DNA from: DATCYX01 sp963714425
GTDB taxonomy: Bacteria > Chloroflexota > Anaerolineae > Anaerolineales > UBA4823
Assembly (NCBI GenBank): GCA_963714425.1
Contig: CAVQOI010000004.1
Location: 496,001-560,000 of the forward strand
Direction of reading: 5' to 3'
DNA: 64,000 nucleotides
Below are positions 1 through 8,317 of this stretch, in pieces. The notes beneath the pieces are model-generated. The model made no database searches and had not been told where the DNA came from. It saw nothing but the letters and a program-made list of their open reading frames with translations. The translations under genes were made by a program, and so were the position numbers. Numbering within the stretch: position 1 is the stretch's first letter; each line of letters starts with the position of its first letter.

Positions 1-2
1 GC

Positions 3-662
3 ATGCCGAGTCATTCCGATGGGCGCATCCGGGTCGAGCAGGTGCAGGTGAACGGCAAAGTCTGGGACGTGCACGCTGTCGGAGGCGCGCCCGCACAGGT
101 GGTGTTGCATGCGATCCTCGAGATCCTGCCGCGCCAGCCCGACCTGGTCGTCTCTGGGATCAATTACGGCGAGAATGTGGGCAGCGGTGTGACCGTATCC
201 GGCACTGTCGGAGCAGCTTTGGAAGCCGCCTCCATCGGCATACCATCTCTGGCGGTCTCCCTGGAGACCATCGTCGATCACCATTTGTCGTATTCCACGC
301 AGGTAGATTTCACCACCGCAGCCTACTTCAGTGCCTTTTTTGGTCGCATGTTATTAGAGCGAGGCATGCCTCCGGGAGTGCAGGTGTTGAAGATAGACAT
401 TCCTATCGGCGCAACCCCAGAAACGCCCTGGGAGCTCACACGCCTTTCTCCAAACCCATACTTCATCCCAATTCCCCCCCAACGCCGGTCATGGGATGAA
501 CCGGTCAATGTCGGCTACCGAGTGGTCGACGCCCTGGAAAGTGAGCCTCCTGGTACAGACATCTATGCACTGCGCGTTAATCGTCATATAGCCGTCGTCC
601 CGCTCAGCCTGGACATGACTTCGCGAGTAGATTTTTCAGCGCTAAAAAATTATCTGGAGTAG
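3..662 (+). CDS. surE: 5'/3'-nucleotidase SurE, 5'-truncated by window edge
   Basis: C-terminal part of SurE, a metal-dependent phosphatase acting on nucleoside 5'- and 3'-monophosphates. The SurE signature is clear: PDLVVSGINYGENVG followed by SGTVGAALEA at about residues 47-75 of the visible part. The N-terminal segment with the NDDG metal motif, about 60-70 residues, is missing. The visible sequence starts at a point corresponding to the middle of the family, so the ATG at base 3 is internal and the real start lies before base 1. It stops with TAG at 660-662. The next gene on the same strand begins 71 bases later without an obvious ribosome binding site. Confidence 0.9.
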   Translation: MPSHSDGRIRVEQVQVNGKVWDVHAVGGAPAQVVLHAILEILPRQPDLVVSGINYGENVGSGVTVSGTVGAALEAASIGIPSLAVSLETIVDHHLSYSTQVDFTTAAYFSAFFGRMLLERGMPPGVQVLKIDIPIGATPETPWELTRLSPNPYFIPIPPQRRSWDEPVNVGYRVVDALESEPPGTDIYALRVNRHIAVVPLSLDMTSRVDFSALKNYLE

Positions 663-733
663 TCAGCCAGAACATGATCGAGGCTCCTGGCAGCTTCCGA
701 ACTCAACGAATTTGCTGATCTAGCCGCTTTTTC

Positions 734-2227
734 ATGAGCTCCCTTGAGTATTTTCTTGTCGCTGTCGCCATTCTTTTACTGCTTAGTGTCATAATCAGTA
801 AGTTTTCTGATCGCCTGGGCATTCCTGCCCTCCTGGTTTTCCTGGCGATTGGTATGCTGGCGGGATCGGATGGTCCTGGAGGGATTTACTTCGACGACCC
901 GGCTCTTGCGCAATCGATCGGCATCCTTGCTTTGGTGATCATCTTGTTCTCAGGAGGCCTGGACACAGAGTGGAAGAGCGTCCGCCCGGTCATAAATCAA
1001 GGAGTCGTGTTATCTACAGCGGGCGTCCTGATCACAGCGGCCATCGTAGGGATTTTCGGTCATCTGATCCTGGGACTTACGTTGTTAGAGGGTTTACTCT
1101 TAGGGGCGATCGTGTCATCTACCGATGCTGCCGCCGTATTTTCGATCCTGCGCTCCAGGCAGGTCCAGCTCAAAGGCGCACTCAAGCCAATATTGGAGCT
1201 TGAGTCTGGCAGCAACGATCCGATGGCAGTCTTTTTAACTGTCGGTTTGATCCAGCTCATTCAAAATCCTCAACTTCAATTGATGAGCCTGATACCTGTT
1301 TTCTTCCAGCAGATGATCCTGGGTGGTATGGTCGGCTATGGTGTTGGCAAAGGGTCTTTATTTTTGATCAACCGTGTACGCCTGGGATATGAAGGAATGT
1401 ACCCGGTCCTCGCTATCGGCATGATCCTTCTGACCTATGGCGTATCCAGCATCGTTGGCGCTAATGGCTTTCTGGCGATCTATATCTGCGCATTGGTTAT
1501 GGGGCGAGAAGATTTCTTGCACAAGCGAAGCCTACTCCGTTTTTTCGATGGGTTGGCTTGGTTGATGCAGATCGTTATGTTCCTCACACTCGGATTACTG
1601 GTTTTTCCTACACGCCTGGCTCCCGTGGTCATTCCGGGTCTGGCAATGGCGCTGATTCTAATTTTCGTCGCCCGACCGCTAAGCGTGATGCTAAGCCTTG
1701 GATTTTCGAAATTGTCGCTCCGTCGTAGAACTTTCATCTCCTGGGTTGGTCTGAGGGGCGCCGTGCCGATTATCCTTGCGACCTATCCCCGCCTTGCAGG
1801 GATGGAGCATTCCGATCTGATTTTTAATGTGGTCTTCTTTGTAGTGCTCACTTCAGCCCTGTTCCAGGGCACATCAATTCCATTCATGGCAAAATGGCTC
1901 AAGGTTGCTTCGCTCAGCGAGCCGGTACAACGTTACCCCATTGAGTATATCCAGGTCCAGGAGTGGAAAGGATCCCTTGCAGAAACTCGAATCCGTGACG
2001 GATCCTGGTGCATCGGGAAAGCCATCTACGAGCTGGGATTACCCGATGAGTACCTGGTCGTGCTCATCGCCAGGGGGGAAGACTTCATAATCCCAAATGG
2101 GTCTGTCATTCTGCAGGCAAACGACAAGCTGCTCGGTTTATCTCGGGCAGCCATTCACCAGACGGTTGAAGAACATCTTAATCCTGCCACTGCTGCAGCA
2201 TCAACCAGCAAGATGCCCCCTAGCTAG
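734..2227 (+). CDS. nhaP2: potassium/proton antiporter, CPA1 family (NhaP2/CvrA-like)
   Basis: A 497-residue cation:proton antiporter of the inner membrane. About 12-13 hydrophobic segments fill residues 1-390. The sequence LESGSNDPMAVFLTVGL (about residue 155) carries the Asn-Asp pair typical of the K+/H+ CvrA/NhaP2 branch. The soluble tail, about residues 400-485, looks like a TrkA-C (RCK-C) regulatory domain with the pattern EYLVVLIARG and a GSVILQANDKLLGL ending. This membrane-plus-TrkA-C arrangement fits K+ or Na+ export with cytoplasmic regulation. Transport substrate is inferred from family only. It converges on the inositol-phosphatase-like gene. Confidence 0.85.
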   Translation: MSSLEYFLVAVAILLLLSVIISKFSDRLGIPALLVFLAIGMLAGSDGPGGIYFDDPALAQSIGILALVIILFSGGLDTEWKSVRPVINQGVVLSTAGVLITAAIVGIFGHLILGLTLLEGLLLGAIVSSTDAAAVFSILRSRQVQLKGALKPILELESGSNDPMAVFLTVGLIQLIQNPQLQLMSLIPVFFQQMILGGMVGYGVGKGSLFLINRVRLGYEGMYPVLAIGMILLTYGVSSIVGANGFLAIYICALVMGREDFLHKRSLLRFFDGLAWLMQIVMFLTLGLLVFPTRLAPVVIPGLAMALILIFVARPLSVMLSLGFSKLSLRRRTFISWVGLRGAVPIILATYPRLAGMEHSDLIFNVVFFVVLTSALFQGTSIPFMAKWLKVASLSEPVQRYPIEYIQVQEWKGSLAETRIRDGSWCIGKAIYELGLPDEYLVVLIARGEDFIIPNGSVILQANDKLLGLSRAAIHQTVEEHLNPATAAASTSKMPPS

Positions 2228-2230
2228 CAC

Positions 2231-2267
2231 AGCCGGACATGCTCGTCTTGGCTAGTCATGTCGGGCT
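2231..2267. terminator. imperfect stem-loop between convergent genes
   Basis: Arms 2231-2241 (AGCCGGACATG) and 2257-2267 (CATGTCGGGCT) pair over 11 bp with one mismatch, around a 15-base loop. The hairpin sits just after the antiporter stop and overlaps the last codons of the opposing gene. It is therefore placed as a shared bidirectional terminator. No strong T-tract follows on either side. Confidence 0.4.
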
Positions 2268-3031
2268 AAGACCTCCATCATCCGGGCATGTAGTATGGGG
2301 TTGGCAGCCAGGATGGACCGCGCTGCTGGAAAGTGTTCATCACCCCCGTAGATGTCGCTCACCCGCCCTCCGGCTTCCTGCGCAATTAATGTGCCCGCAG
2401 CCACATCCCATGGGCTGAGGCGCACCTCCCAATAGCCGTCAAAGCGACCACAGGCTACATAGGTTAGGTCCAGAGCAGCAGAGCCAAGCCTGCGCACTCC
2501 CTGCGAGAGGATAGCAAAGCGACCGTAGTGATCCAGGTTATTCTCCGGGTTGGTGCGGATATCGTAGGGGAAACCGGTCACCAGCAGGCTGTTGGACAGA
2601 CCACTCTCCCCAGACACATGGATAGGCTTCGCATTAAGCCAGGCGCCTTTACCAGCCTCTGCACTGAAGCATTCATCCCGCAAGGGATCATACACAACTC
2701 CCAAGCGCAATTTTCCATCCACTTGCAGCGCCATAGATACTGAGAAAACCGGCACACCATGCGCATAATTGACCGTGCCATCCAGCGGATCGATATACCA
2801 CGTGCAGCCATCATCACCTGCCTGGATGCCGCTCTCCTCCGCCAGGATGCTATGCTGGGGGAAACGCTCTCGGATCTCGCCGATTAAAAAGGCCTCCGAC
2901 TGCCGGTCGACCTCCGTCACCAGGTCTATCTCCCCCTTGTTATCAATTTGAAGATGGCGACCGTAACCATCGCGCAAGATCTCGCCGGCCTGGCGTGCCA
3001 GCGCTTCGACTTCGGATAATTGTGGAATCAT
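2252..3031 (-). CDS. suhB: inositol monophosphatase family protein
   Basis: A 259-residue Mg2+-dependent phosphatase of the IMPase/SuhB/CysQ superfamily. Metal-binding motifs are in the expected order: AEES near residue 66, YIDPLDGTVNYAHG (WxDPLDGT type) near 80-93, and SPWDVAAGTLIAQEAGG near 205-220. The length matches the family. The physiological substrate (inositol-1-phosphate, a sugar phosphate or PAP) cannot be told from sequence. Its ATG overlaps the TGA of a short upstream ORF in an ATGA arrangement, which suggests coupled translation. Confidence 0.88.
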   Translation of the reverse strand: MIPQLSEVEALARQAGEILRDGYGRHLQIDNKGEIDLVTEVDRQSEAFLIGEIRERFPQHSILAEESGIQAGDDGCTWYIDPLDGTVNYAHGVPVFSVSMALQVDGKLRLGVVYDPLRDECFSAEAGKGAWLNAKPIHVSGESGLSNSLLVTGFPYDIRTNPENNLDHYGRFAILSQGVRRLGSAALDLTYVACGRFDGYWEVRLSPWDVAAGTLIAQEAGGRVSDIYGGDEHFPAARSILAANPILHARMMEVLARHD

Positions 3032-3174
3032 GGGGCTTTGTTCTCTTGTTGCAGGAGATGGGGCTGGTCGAGTGCGTGCTGGATTATTTCGATCTTGATC
3101 CGGTCCTCAGCCAGCAAAGGCTGGATATTGAGAGACCGTTCAACCACGAGAAAAAGACGAAACTGCGCAATCAT
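3028..3174 (-). CDS. possible small protein translationally coupled to the IMPase gene
   Basis: A 48-residue frame (start MIAQFRLFLVVERS; a longer start exists at 3210) ends with TGA overlapping the ATG of the inositol-phosphatase gene by the ATGA pattern. The composition is protein-like and not Arg-rich. No recognisable domain is seen and the ribosome binding site is weak. It could be a real coupled leader ORF or chance. No function is proposed. Confidence 0.35.
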   Translation of the reverse strand: MIAQFRLFLVVERSLNIQPLLAEDRIKIEIIQHALDQPHLLQQENKAP

Positions 3175-3232
3175 AACCTGAAGTATAGTCCGTTTGATTA
3201 AGACAGGCAAGGAGAGCGGGCGTCAGGCTTGC

Positions 3233-4768
3233 TCAATACACCAGCGTGTTCGGAAAAAAAGCAAACCAGCCAAACCAATAAGCCAGATGCCCGGGTATAC
3301 GTGGCGCTGTCTGTCCATCGGGACCGAGCAGTGCTTCTTCGGTGACCTTCCAGGCGCGGCCGCCCTCATCCAGCAAAGTATCTGGGTCTGGGCCGGGGAG
3401 AAATACTTGTTCCCCGCGCTTGTAGGCGCGCACCTCCCCGCCGCTTTCGTAAGTAAGCGCAGTGCCGCCTTCATCTTTGGATGCGAGCAAGCTTCTCAGG
3501 TCATAGCCCTGCACCTGCACAATTCCACGCCTCGCAACCAGCACCAGGCTGGTTTGCCCCACCTGGTCGTTGACCACTTCTTCAGCCACCAGCGCTTCCA
3601 GCGGGTAGGCTTTGGGCACCCCATCCAGGATCATGGCGTAGACCCGTGCTTTATCCGGCAACTGGCTGCTGCGCTGCCAGACGGGAAACATCGTCTGGTC
3701 GGAGGCAAAATATTCCGCATAGGCTGCCCCAGGCTCATACAGGCGCGGGTACCCGGTCTCCAGGCTGAGCACAACCGTATCCGGATGCTGGCTGAGCCAC
3801 TCTCCCCACGAAGTGAGCACGACTGGTAGCAGCGAGAGACGCACATCCGCCTCTGCCAGCTTACCGAGCACCGGCTCGCCTGTGAGCTGGTTCCACAGGC
3901 TGCGCGTCTGTCGATCGTACATCAGCTTGTTGCTGCGATAGAGAAAGCCCGATGAGCCAAAGGTATAGGTTACTCCGTCGGAGGCACGACCATCGTAAGC
4001 AATGCCCGCGCCGCAAAGCGTGCAGTAAGCCAAAGAGACTGGCACCCCGCCTACAACGTCGTTCGCCATCTCGTGCCAATCCAGGATACGCAATGGGTAC
4101 GCGCGGCTGTCCCCATGGATGGTAATGCCGAAGACTGCATCCTCTGGAGCCAGATATTCCTCCTGGTCGCCGGGGATGAACCTCGGATTATCAAGCGCCG
4201 GGATGCCATCCACAACAACCCCACCCCATTGGATCTCCTCAACCCTGATCCGGGAAGGCGCCTGTTCGTAAAGGAAGTTGCCAAATTCCGGATCGATGCC
4301 AGACAGGATCTGTCCTTTCCAGGCAGTGAAGCCGGGCGGCGGCTGCAGGTCAGTTTTCCCGTACCACTCCACCCAGGCAGGCCAATCGGCGCCGAAGGAT
4401 TGCCCGCTTAAGTCTTCCAGGGCAGCCACATACGCGCGATAGCTGTTGGCTGAATCCAGACCGATCTCTGCCGCCCGCAACAGCTCTATGAGCACGGGGA
4501 TGTAGCGCCGGTCACCTGAATCCACAATCTGTTCCAGCGCAGTGGAGGCTTCTGAGGCGGGTGCATCGATCAGGGCAAACATCAGTCGGCGGTCCTCCCC
4601 TGCAGGTATTGACGCCATTGCGTCTGCAACCTGGGGGGGAGCAGCTAGCGGCGGGCCAGGGGAGGGAGTGGGAGTGGGTGTGGATGCCACCACACAGGCT
4701 GTGAGGATGGGTAAAAGCAAGACCACGATGGTCAATATCATTCGCTTGGTGGACAGGTAAATGTGCAT
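3233..4768 (-). CDS. DUF3179 domain-containing lipoprotein
   Basis: A 511-residue exported protein. The N-terminus has a hydrophobic segment ending in LTAC, a lipobox, followed by a Thr/Pro linker, so it is predicted to be lipid-anchored. Residues about 190-440 match the DUF3179 family: DSRAYPLRILDWHEMANDVV followed by GVPVSLAYCTLCGAGIAYD, with the Cys-Thr-Leu-Cys-Gly motif, then FGSSGFLYRSNKLMYDRQT and SLWNQLTGE. The C-terminus has a hydrophobic stretch near GHLAYWFGWFAFF. The biochemical role of the family is unknown; the CxxC suggests metal or redox chemistry. A hairpin masks its ribosome binding site. Confidence 0.85.
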   Translation of the reverse strand: MHIYLSTKRMILTIVVLLLPILTACVVASTPTPTPSPGPPLAAPPQVADAMASIPAGEDRRLMFALIDAPASEASTALEQIVDSGDRRYIPVLIELLRAAEIGLDSANSYRAYVAALEDLSGQSFGADWPAWVEWYGKTDLQPPPGFTAWKGQILSGIDPEFGNFLYEQAPSRIRVEEIQWGGVVVDGIPALDNPRFIPGDQEEYLAPEDAVFGITIHGDSRAYPLRILDWHEMANDVVGGVPVSLAYCTLCGAGIAYDGRASDGVTYTFGSSGFLYRSNKLMYDRQTRSLWNQLTGEPVLGKLAEADVRLSLLPVVLTSWGEWLSQHPDTVVLSLETGYPRLYEPGAAYAEYFASDQTMFPVWQRSSQLPDKARVYAMILDGVPKAYPLEALVAEEVVNDQVGQTSLVLVARRGIVQVQGYDLRSLLASKDEGGTALTYESGGEVRAYKRGEQVFLPGPDPDTLLDEGGRAWKVTEEALLGPDGQTAPRIPGHLAYWFGWFAFFPNTLVY

Positions 4769-4769
4769 A

Positions 4770-4797
4770 AAAATATCCTCAAAACTGAGGATATTTT
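4770..4797 (-). promoter_or_regulatory. hairpin sequestering the Shine-Dalgarno of the DUF3179 gene
   Basis: Perfect 12-bp stem (4770-4781 with 4786-4797) and a 4-base loop. In the minus-strand mRNA the 3' arm contains TGAGGA, which lies 7 bases before the ATG at 4768, so the ribosome binding site is paired inside the stem. The stem is A/T-rich with a central CCTCA/TGAGG core. It could act as a translational switch, or as the terminator of the upstream lactate dehydrogenase gene (stop at 4844). Confidence 0.55.
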
Positions 4798-4843
4798 AGC
4801 CAGGAGTTCTTACAAAAACCTTATGGTCGGGAGTGGATTGCAG

Positions 4844-5791
4844 TTAGACGCGTCCCATCTCTTCGAGCGCATTATGCAAGACAGTCGCTGAGCGCTTCAA
4901 CGCTTCGCTCTCATCGGGCGAGAGTTCCGCCACGATGATGCGCTCGATCCCCTGAGCCGAAAGGATACACGGCACGCTCAAACACACATCCTCGATTCCG
5001 TACTCCCCTTGCATCAGGGTCGAGACGGTCAGCACGCTGCGTTGGTCGCGCAAGATTGCTCCCACGATGCTCACCAGTGCCAGGCCGATCGCATAGTAGG
5101 TCGCCCCCTTATAATCGATGATGTGATAGGCCGAATCGCGCACTTCTCTGACAATACGGGCACGCTCCTCCTCCCAATTCTCACAGTTCCTGCAAGCCGG
5201 GCAGTACTCATCGATGGGTACACCCGCGATATGGGTCATCGACCAGGCTGCCACCTCGCTATCGCCGTGCTCTCCCAGAATATAGGCGTGCACGTTACGC
5301 ACATCGACGTTGCAGTGATGGCTGAGCAGATATCGAAAGCGAGCAGTATCCAGGACGGTGCCAGACCCGATCACCCGGTTGGGCTCCCACCCAGATTTTT
5401 TCAGTGCCACATGGGTCAGCACATCCACCGGATTGCTCACGATCACAATGATCGCCTGTGACCCGCTGCTTGTAATATCGGACACGATATTCTCGATAAT
5501 GCTCGCATTCCGCTCCAAAAGGTCCAGGCGATTCTCCCCGGGTCGCTGCTTGGAACCGGCTGTAACCACGATCACTTGAGAATCTGCGAAATCATCACGA
5601 TCACCGCAATGGATATCCACAGGGGGGAAAAAGGGTAGCCCGTGCGAGAGATCGAGTACCTGCCCCTCCATCAGCTCGGGATTGTTGTCGATCACCGCGA
5701 TCTCAGAAGCCAGCCCGGATTGGAGAAGGGCATAAGCAAAGGTCGAGCCGACCGCGCCTGCACCCACAATGGTAACTTTTCGGTATTTCAT
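4844..5791 (-). CDS. ldh: L-lactate dehydrogenase
   Basis: A 315-residue NAD-dependent enzyme interconverting pyruvate and L-lactate. The Rossmann motif VGAGAVGSTFAYAL is at the N-terminus. The substrate loop reads GSKQRPGENRLDL: Gln at the specificity position, where malate dehydrogenases carry Arg, so lactate dehydrogenase is preferred over malate dehydrogenase. The catalytic His lies in ILGEHGDSEVAAWS (about residue 180), and Asn of SNPVDVLTHVA and Arg of DTARFRYLL are present. Length is normal. It is transcribed away from rarD and upstream of the DUF3179 gene. Confidence 0.92.
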   Translation of the reverse strand: MKYRKVTIVGAGAVGSTFAYALLQSGLASEIAVIDNNPELMEGQVLDLSHGLPFFPPVDIHCGDRDDFADSQVIVVTAGSKQRPGENRLDLLERNASIIENIVSDITSSGSQAIIVIVSNPVDVLTHVALKKSGWEPNRVIGSGTVLDTARFRYLLSHHCNVDVRNVHAYILGEHGDSEVAAWSMTHIAGVPIDEYCPACRNCENWEEERARIVREVRDSAYHIIDYKGATYYAIGLALVSIVGAILRDQRSVLTVSTLMQGEYGIEDVCLSVPCILSAQGIERIIVAELSPDESEALKRSATVLHNALEEMGRV

Positions 5792-5895
5792 GCGTGTATG
5801 ATACCACCATAGAGTCTAACAGAAGCGTGGGGGGCTTAGATCATCCTACCTCTGGTATGATTGGGCTGTTAATTTATTTCCTCTGAGGTGAAAAC

Positions 5896-6801
5896 TTGAA
5901 TCGAGGCATTCTTTACGGCTTTTTCGCATACTTGATGTGGGGTTTCTTCCCGGTGTATTTCAAAGCCTTGCAGCAGGTGCCAGCGCTGGAGATTATGTTC
6001 CATCGCGTCGTGTGGTGTTTCCTCTTTATGGCAGCAATAACCTGGTTGAGACGGGACTATCGGGTGTTTAGATCCAAGATCGCAAATCCCAAAACCATCC
6101 TGATTTACGTCGTAGCTGCGGTGTTGTTATCGTTCAATTGGCTGATCTATATTTACGGGGTGAATGCCGGACAAGTGGTAGAGACCAGCCTGGGATACTT
6201 CATTAATCCGTTGGTGAGTGTCGCGCTTGGAGTAGTGCTCCTGCGTGAGCGCTTGCGACCGATGCAGTGGTTGCCGGTAGGGTTAGCGGCCCTCGGGGTT
6301 CTCTACCTGACTGTGCAATACGGGACATTACCCTGGATCGCTCTGGCGCTGGCTTTTACTTTCGGGTTGTATGGCTTGCTGAAGAAGATCGCTCCGCTGG
6401 GATCCTTCCACGGTCTGACTCTGGAAACAGCTATCCTGCTCTTACCCGGGCTGGCTTACCTTCTCTTTCTGTATACTCAGGGTGAGGCAGCGTTCGGGTT
6501 TGCTGGCATAACTACATCCGTGCTGCTGGCGTTCTCCGGTGTACTTACCGCCATCCCGCTGCTGCTGTTCGGCAGCGCCGCACGGCAAATTCCTCTCACC
6601 ATGATCGGGCTCTTACAATACATCGCACCCACAGTCCAGTTCCTGCTTGGGGTGCTGGTCTACAATGAGCCATTCACCACCACACGGCTGATCGGGTTTT
6701 CGATTATATGGATGGCGTTGATCATCTTTTGGTTAGAGAACTGGAGAGAGCACAGCAAGGGCACGCAACGACGAATGATTTCCCGCAGTGCTCCCCTCTA
6801 A
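5896..6801 (+). CDS. rarD: RarD protein, EamA/DMT-superfamily transporter
   Basis: A 301-residue membrane protein of the drug/metabolite transporter superfamily with about 10 hydrophobic helices. The N-terminus GILYGFFAYLMWGFFPVYFK and the segment SFNWLIYIYGVNAGQVVETSLGYFINPL are typical of RarD. The start chosen is TTG at 5896, because GAGGTG lies 5 bases upstream and no ATG fits. The substrate is unknown. It is divergent from ldh and ends at a strong terminator. Confidence 0.88.
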   Translation: MNRGILYGFFAYLMWGFFPVYFKALQQVPALEIMFHRVVWCFLFMAAITWLRRDYRVFRSKIANPKTILIYVVAAVLLSFNWLIYIYGVNAGQVVETSLGYFINPLVSVALGVVLLRERLRPMQWLPVGLAALGVLYLTVQYGTLPWIALALAFTFGLYGLLKKIAPLGSFHGLTLETAILLLPGLAYLLFLYTQGEAAFGFAGITTSVLLAFSGVLTAIPLLLFGSAARQIPLTMIGLLQYIAPTVQFLLGVLVYNEPFTTTRLIGFSIIWMALIIFWLENWREHSKGTQRRMISRSAPL

Positions 6802-6806
6802 ACGCA

Positions 6807-6839
6807 CAAACGCCCCGGGAAGATTTCCCAGGGCGTTTG
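6807..6839. terminator. strong stem-loop terminator after rarD
   Basis: CAAACGCCC-C-GGGAA pairs with TTCCC-A-GGGCGTTTG around the loop GAT, a 14-bp stem with a single C/A mismatch. It starts 6 bases after the rarD stop and lies between convergent genes, so it can serve both. Confidence 0.8.
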
Positions 6840-6902
6840 GCTTACCGATATTGAACTACCGTTCTAACCAAGGAGAGTAAATACCGATAAAAACGGTAGG
6901 AA

Positions 6903-7310
6903 TTATTTTACGCGAGCTTTGATGATCGGGGTGCCGCCTTCACCAAGCCGAGCCTGTAGGCGCACATCTGCATCTGCGGGGAGAAAGACCGGACCAACAG
7001 TCATGCTGGGTACGGGACCAACGCCCACAGCTTCCACCATAATGGTGTAAGTGCCTTCGGGCAGGTCAGCGCTGAAGCGATCCTTGAACGACAAGGGCAA
7101 ATTGGCCAAGAGCTGCCCATCTTTGTATACTGATGCTATCACTGGCAATTCCTTGGAGAGATCCAGGGCTTTACCATTAATGTTGTGGTATACCGAAATA
7201 TTGAATGTGCCATCCGCGGCTTTAGCAGTCGGTGCGCCGAAAGCGAAGCCAGCTGCCATAATTGCCACCAGGGCGAAAACCAACATAATGCGAGAAGAGA
7301 GTTTGTTCAT
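6903..7310 (-). CDS. small secreted protein, DUF4397-like
   Basis: A 135-residue exported protein. A signal peptide covers residues 1-31, with a likely AKA-A cleavage site. The mature part of about 100 residues (FNISVYHNINGKALDLS, later LPEGTYTIMVEAVG) resembles the DUF4397 beta-sandwich family of cell-surface proteins; this is by-eye similarity only. It has its own near-perfect sigma-A promoter and an AAGGAA ribosome binding site, so it is probably well expressed as a single gene. Confidence 0.7.
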   Translation of the reverse strand: MNKLSSRIMLVFALVAIMAAGFAFGAPTAKAADGTFNISVYHNINGKALDLSKELPVIASVYKDGQLLANLPLSFKDRFSADLPEGTYTIMVEAVGVGPVPSMTVGPVFLPADADVRLQARLGEGGTPIIKARVK

Positions 7311-7356
7311 AGTTTAGTTCCTTTCATATCCTTTTGGTATAGGTTTTGTTGATGTA

Positions 7357-7384
7357 ATTATACCTAATATATATATATTGTCAA
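7357..7384 (-). promoter_or_regulatory. consensus sigma-70/sigma-A promoter of the secreted-protein gene
   Basis: On the minus strand TTGACA (7384-7379), a 16-base spacer of alternating AT, and TATAAT (7362-7357). Both hexamers match consensus exactly. The start codon at 7310 lies about 45 bases beyond the -10 box. Confidence 0.8.
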
Positions 7385-7452
7385 GGTATATACATGAGTA
7401 TTGGATTAATATATGGACAATATCTGTACAGTGCGCTGTATGTCATCCAGTT

Positions 7453-7494
7453 CAAGCGCATCGCCCTCTCCGATCGGAGAGGGCGATGCGCTTG
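7453..7494. terminator. 42-base perfect inverted repeat downstream of the methyltransferase gene
   Basis: The sequence is its own reverse complement over 42 bases, centred between 7473 and 7474 (core CCGATCGG). It can form a stem of about 19 bp. It lies 53 bases beyond the methyltransferase stop, where a terminator is expected, but no T-tract follows on either strand. Confidence 0.55.
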
Positions 7495-7546
7495 GTTAAC
7501 GGCTAATCTCTAGGCAGGGATGATCCGGCGATGGAGACTCAGGCTG

Positions 7547-8308
7547 TTATCTCGGTGAGTCTGGTTTAACGCCTAAAAAGACATGCATGGAACCCGTCGC
7601 AATTTCGGAGTGCTCAAAGGGGAGCGTCTGTGCCTGGAAACCTGCCTGTGTGATCAGTCGCAGCCAATCCGCCTGGCTGAACAGGCCAAGATGGTGGCGC
7701 TCTGAATAACAACGCGCCTCCCCCTTCCCTTCCCGCATTAAATAAACCATATCGGTTACGTAGGTTGTATCGGTAGGATCAGGGTCCCAGGTCCACTCGA
7801 GGTAGCGCAGGCTGCGATCGCCCCGATCGTGTCCTCCATGCTTTGTGCTCTCTTGAAAAGTCTCGCGAGTGTCGTCAGGCGCAAAGAGAGCCACCCCGCC
7901 CGGCTTACAGTGCAGGTACGCCGTCTCGATCGCCTTGGACAGGTCCGCCTCGGTGAGCATATATGCGATGGCATCATGAATGAATACCCCATCGAACTGG
8001 CGACCTGATCGGAAGGTGCGCATGTCCCCTTGAAGGTGCTCGCATTCGGGGTTCAACATACTGCTGACCTCAAGCATGTGTGTGGAGAGGTCGACCAGGG
8101 TCAGCTGGAAGTGGGCCTTCATGTGAGAGGCATTATTACCTCCGCCCGACCCCAGCTCGAGCAGGGTTTTTGGGGGAGTTGCGCAAGCCGATTGAATAGC
8201 GCCTGAATAAAATTTCGCCTCCTCTTCATACTCCTCTGGTGCGGTAAGCACCGGGAACCACTCGGCTAGGTGGCGATATAAAGCGGGGAGCTCGTCACTA
8301 TTCATCAT
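7547..8308 (-). CDS. class I SAM-dependent methyltransferase
   Basis: About 253 residues. S-adenosylmethionine-binding motif I is LLELGSGGGNNASHM (about residues 50-64); LTLVDLSTHML, GDMRTF and FDGVFIHDAIAYM follow in the usual order of a Rossmann-like methyltransferase. The substrate is unknown. Last gene of the operon with the AlaDH-like pair; it begins about 10 bases after the lipoprotein stop. AAGGG precedes ATG codons at 8308 and 8305, and either can be the start; GTG at 8314 is less likely. Confidence 0.8.
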   Translation of the reverse strand: MMNSDELPALYRHLAEWFPVLTAPEEYEEEAKFYSGAIQSACATPPKTLLELGSGGGNNASHMKAHFQLTLVDLSTHMLEVSSMLNPECEHLQGDMRTFRSGRQFDGVFIHDAIAYMLTEADLSKAIETAYLHCKPGGVALFAPDDTRETFQESTKHGGHDRGDRSLRYLEWTWDPDPTDTTYVTDMVYLMREGKGEARCYSERHHLGLFSQADWLRLITQAGFQAQTLPFEHSEIATGSMHVFLGVKPDSPR

Positions 8309-8317
8309 AACCACCCT

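Noticed and set aside
4844..5791. Malate dehydrogenase instead of lactate dehydrogenase
   Set aside because: The specificity position carries Gln, not Arg, in the SKQRPGENR loop.
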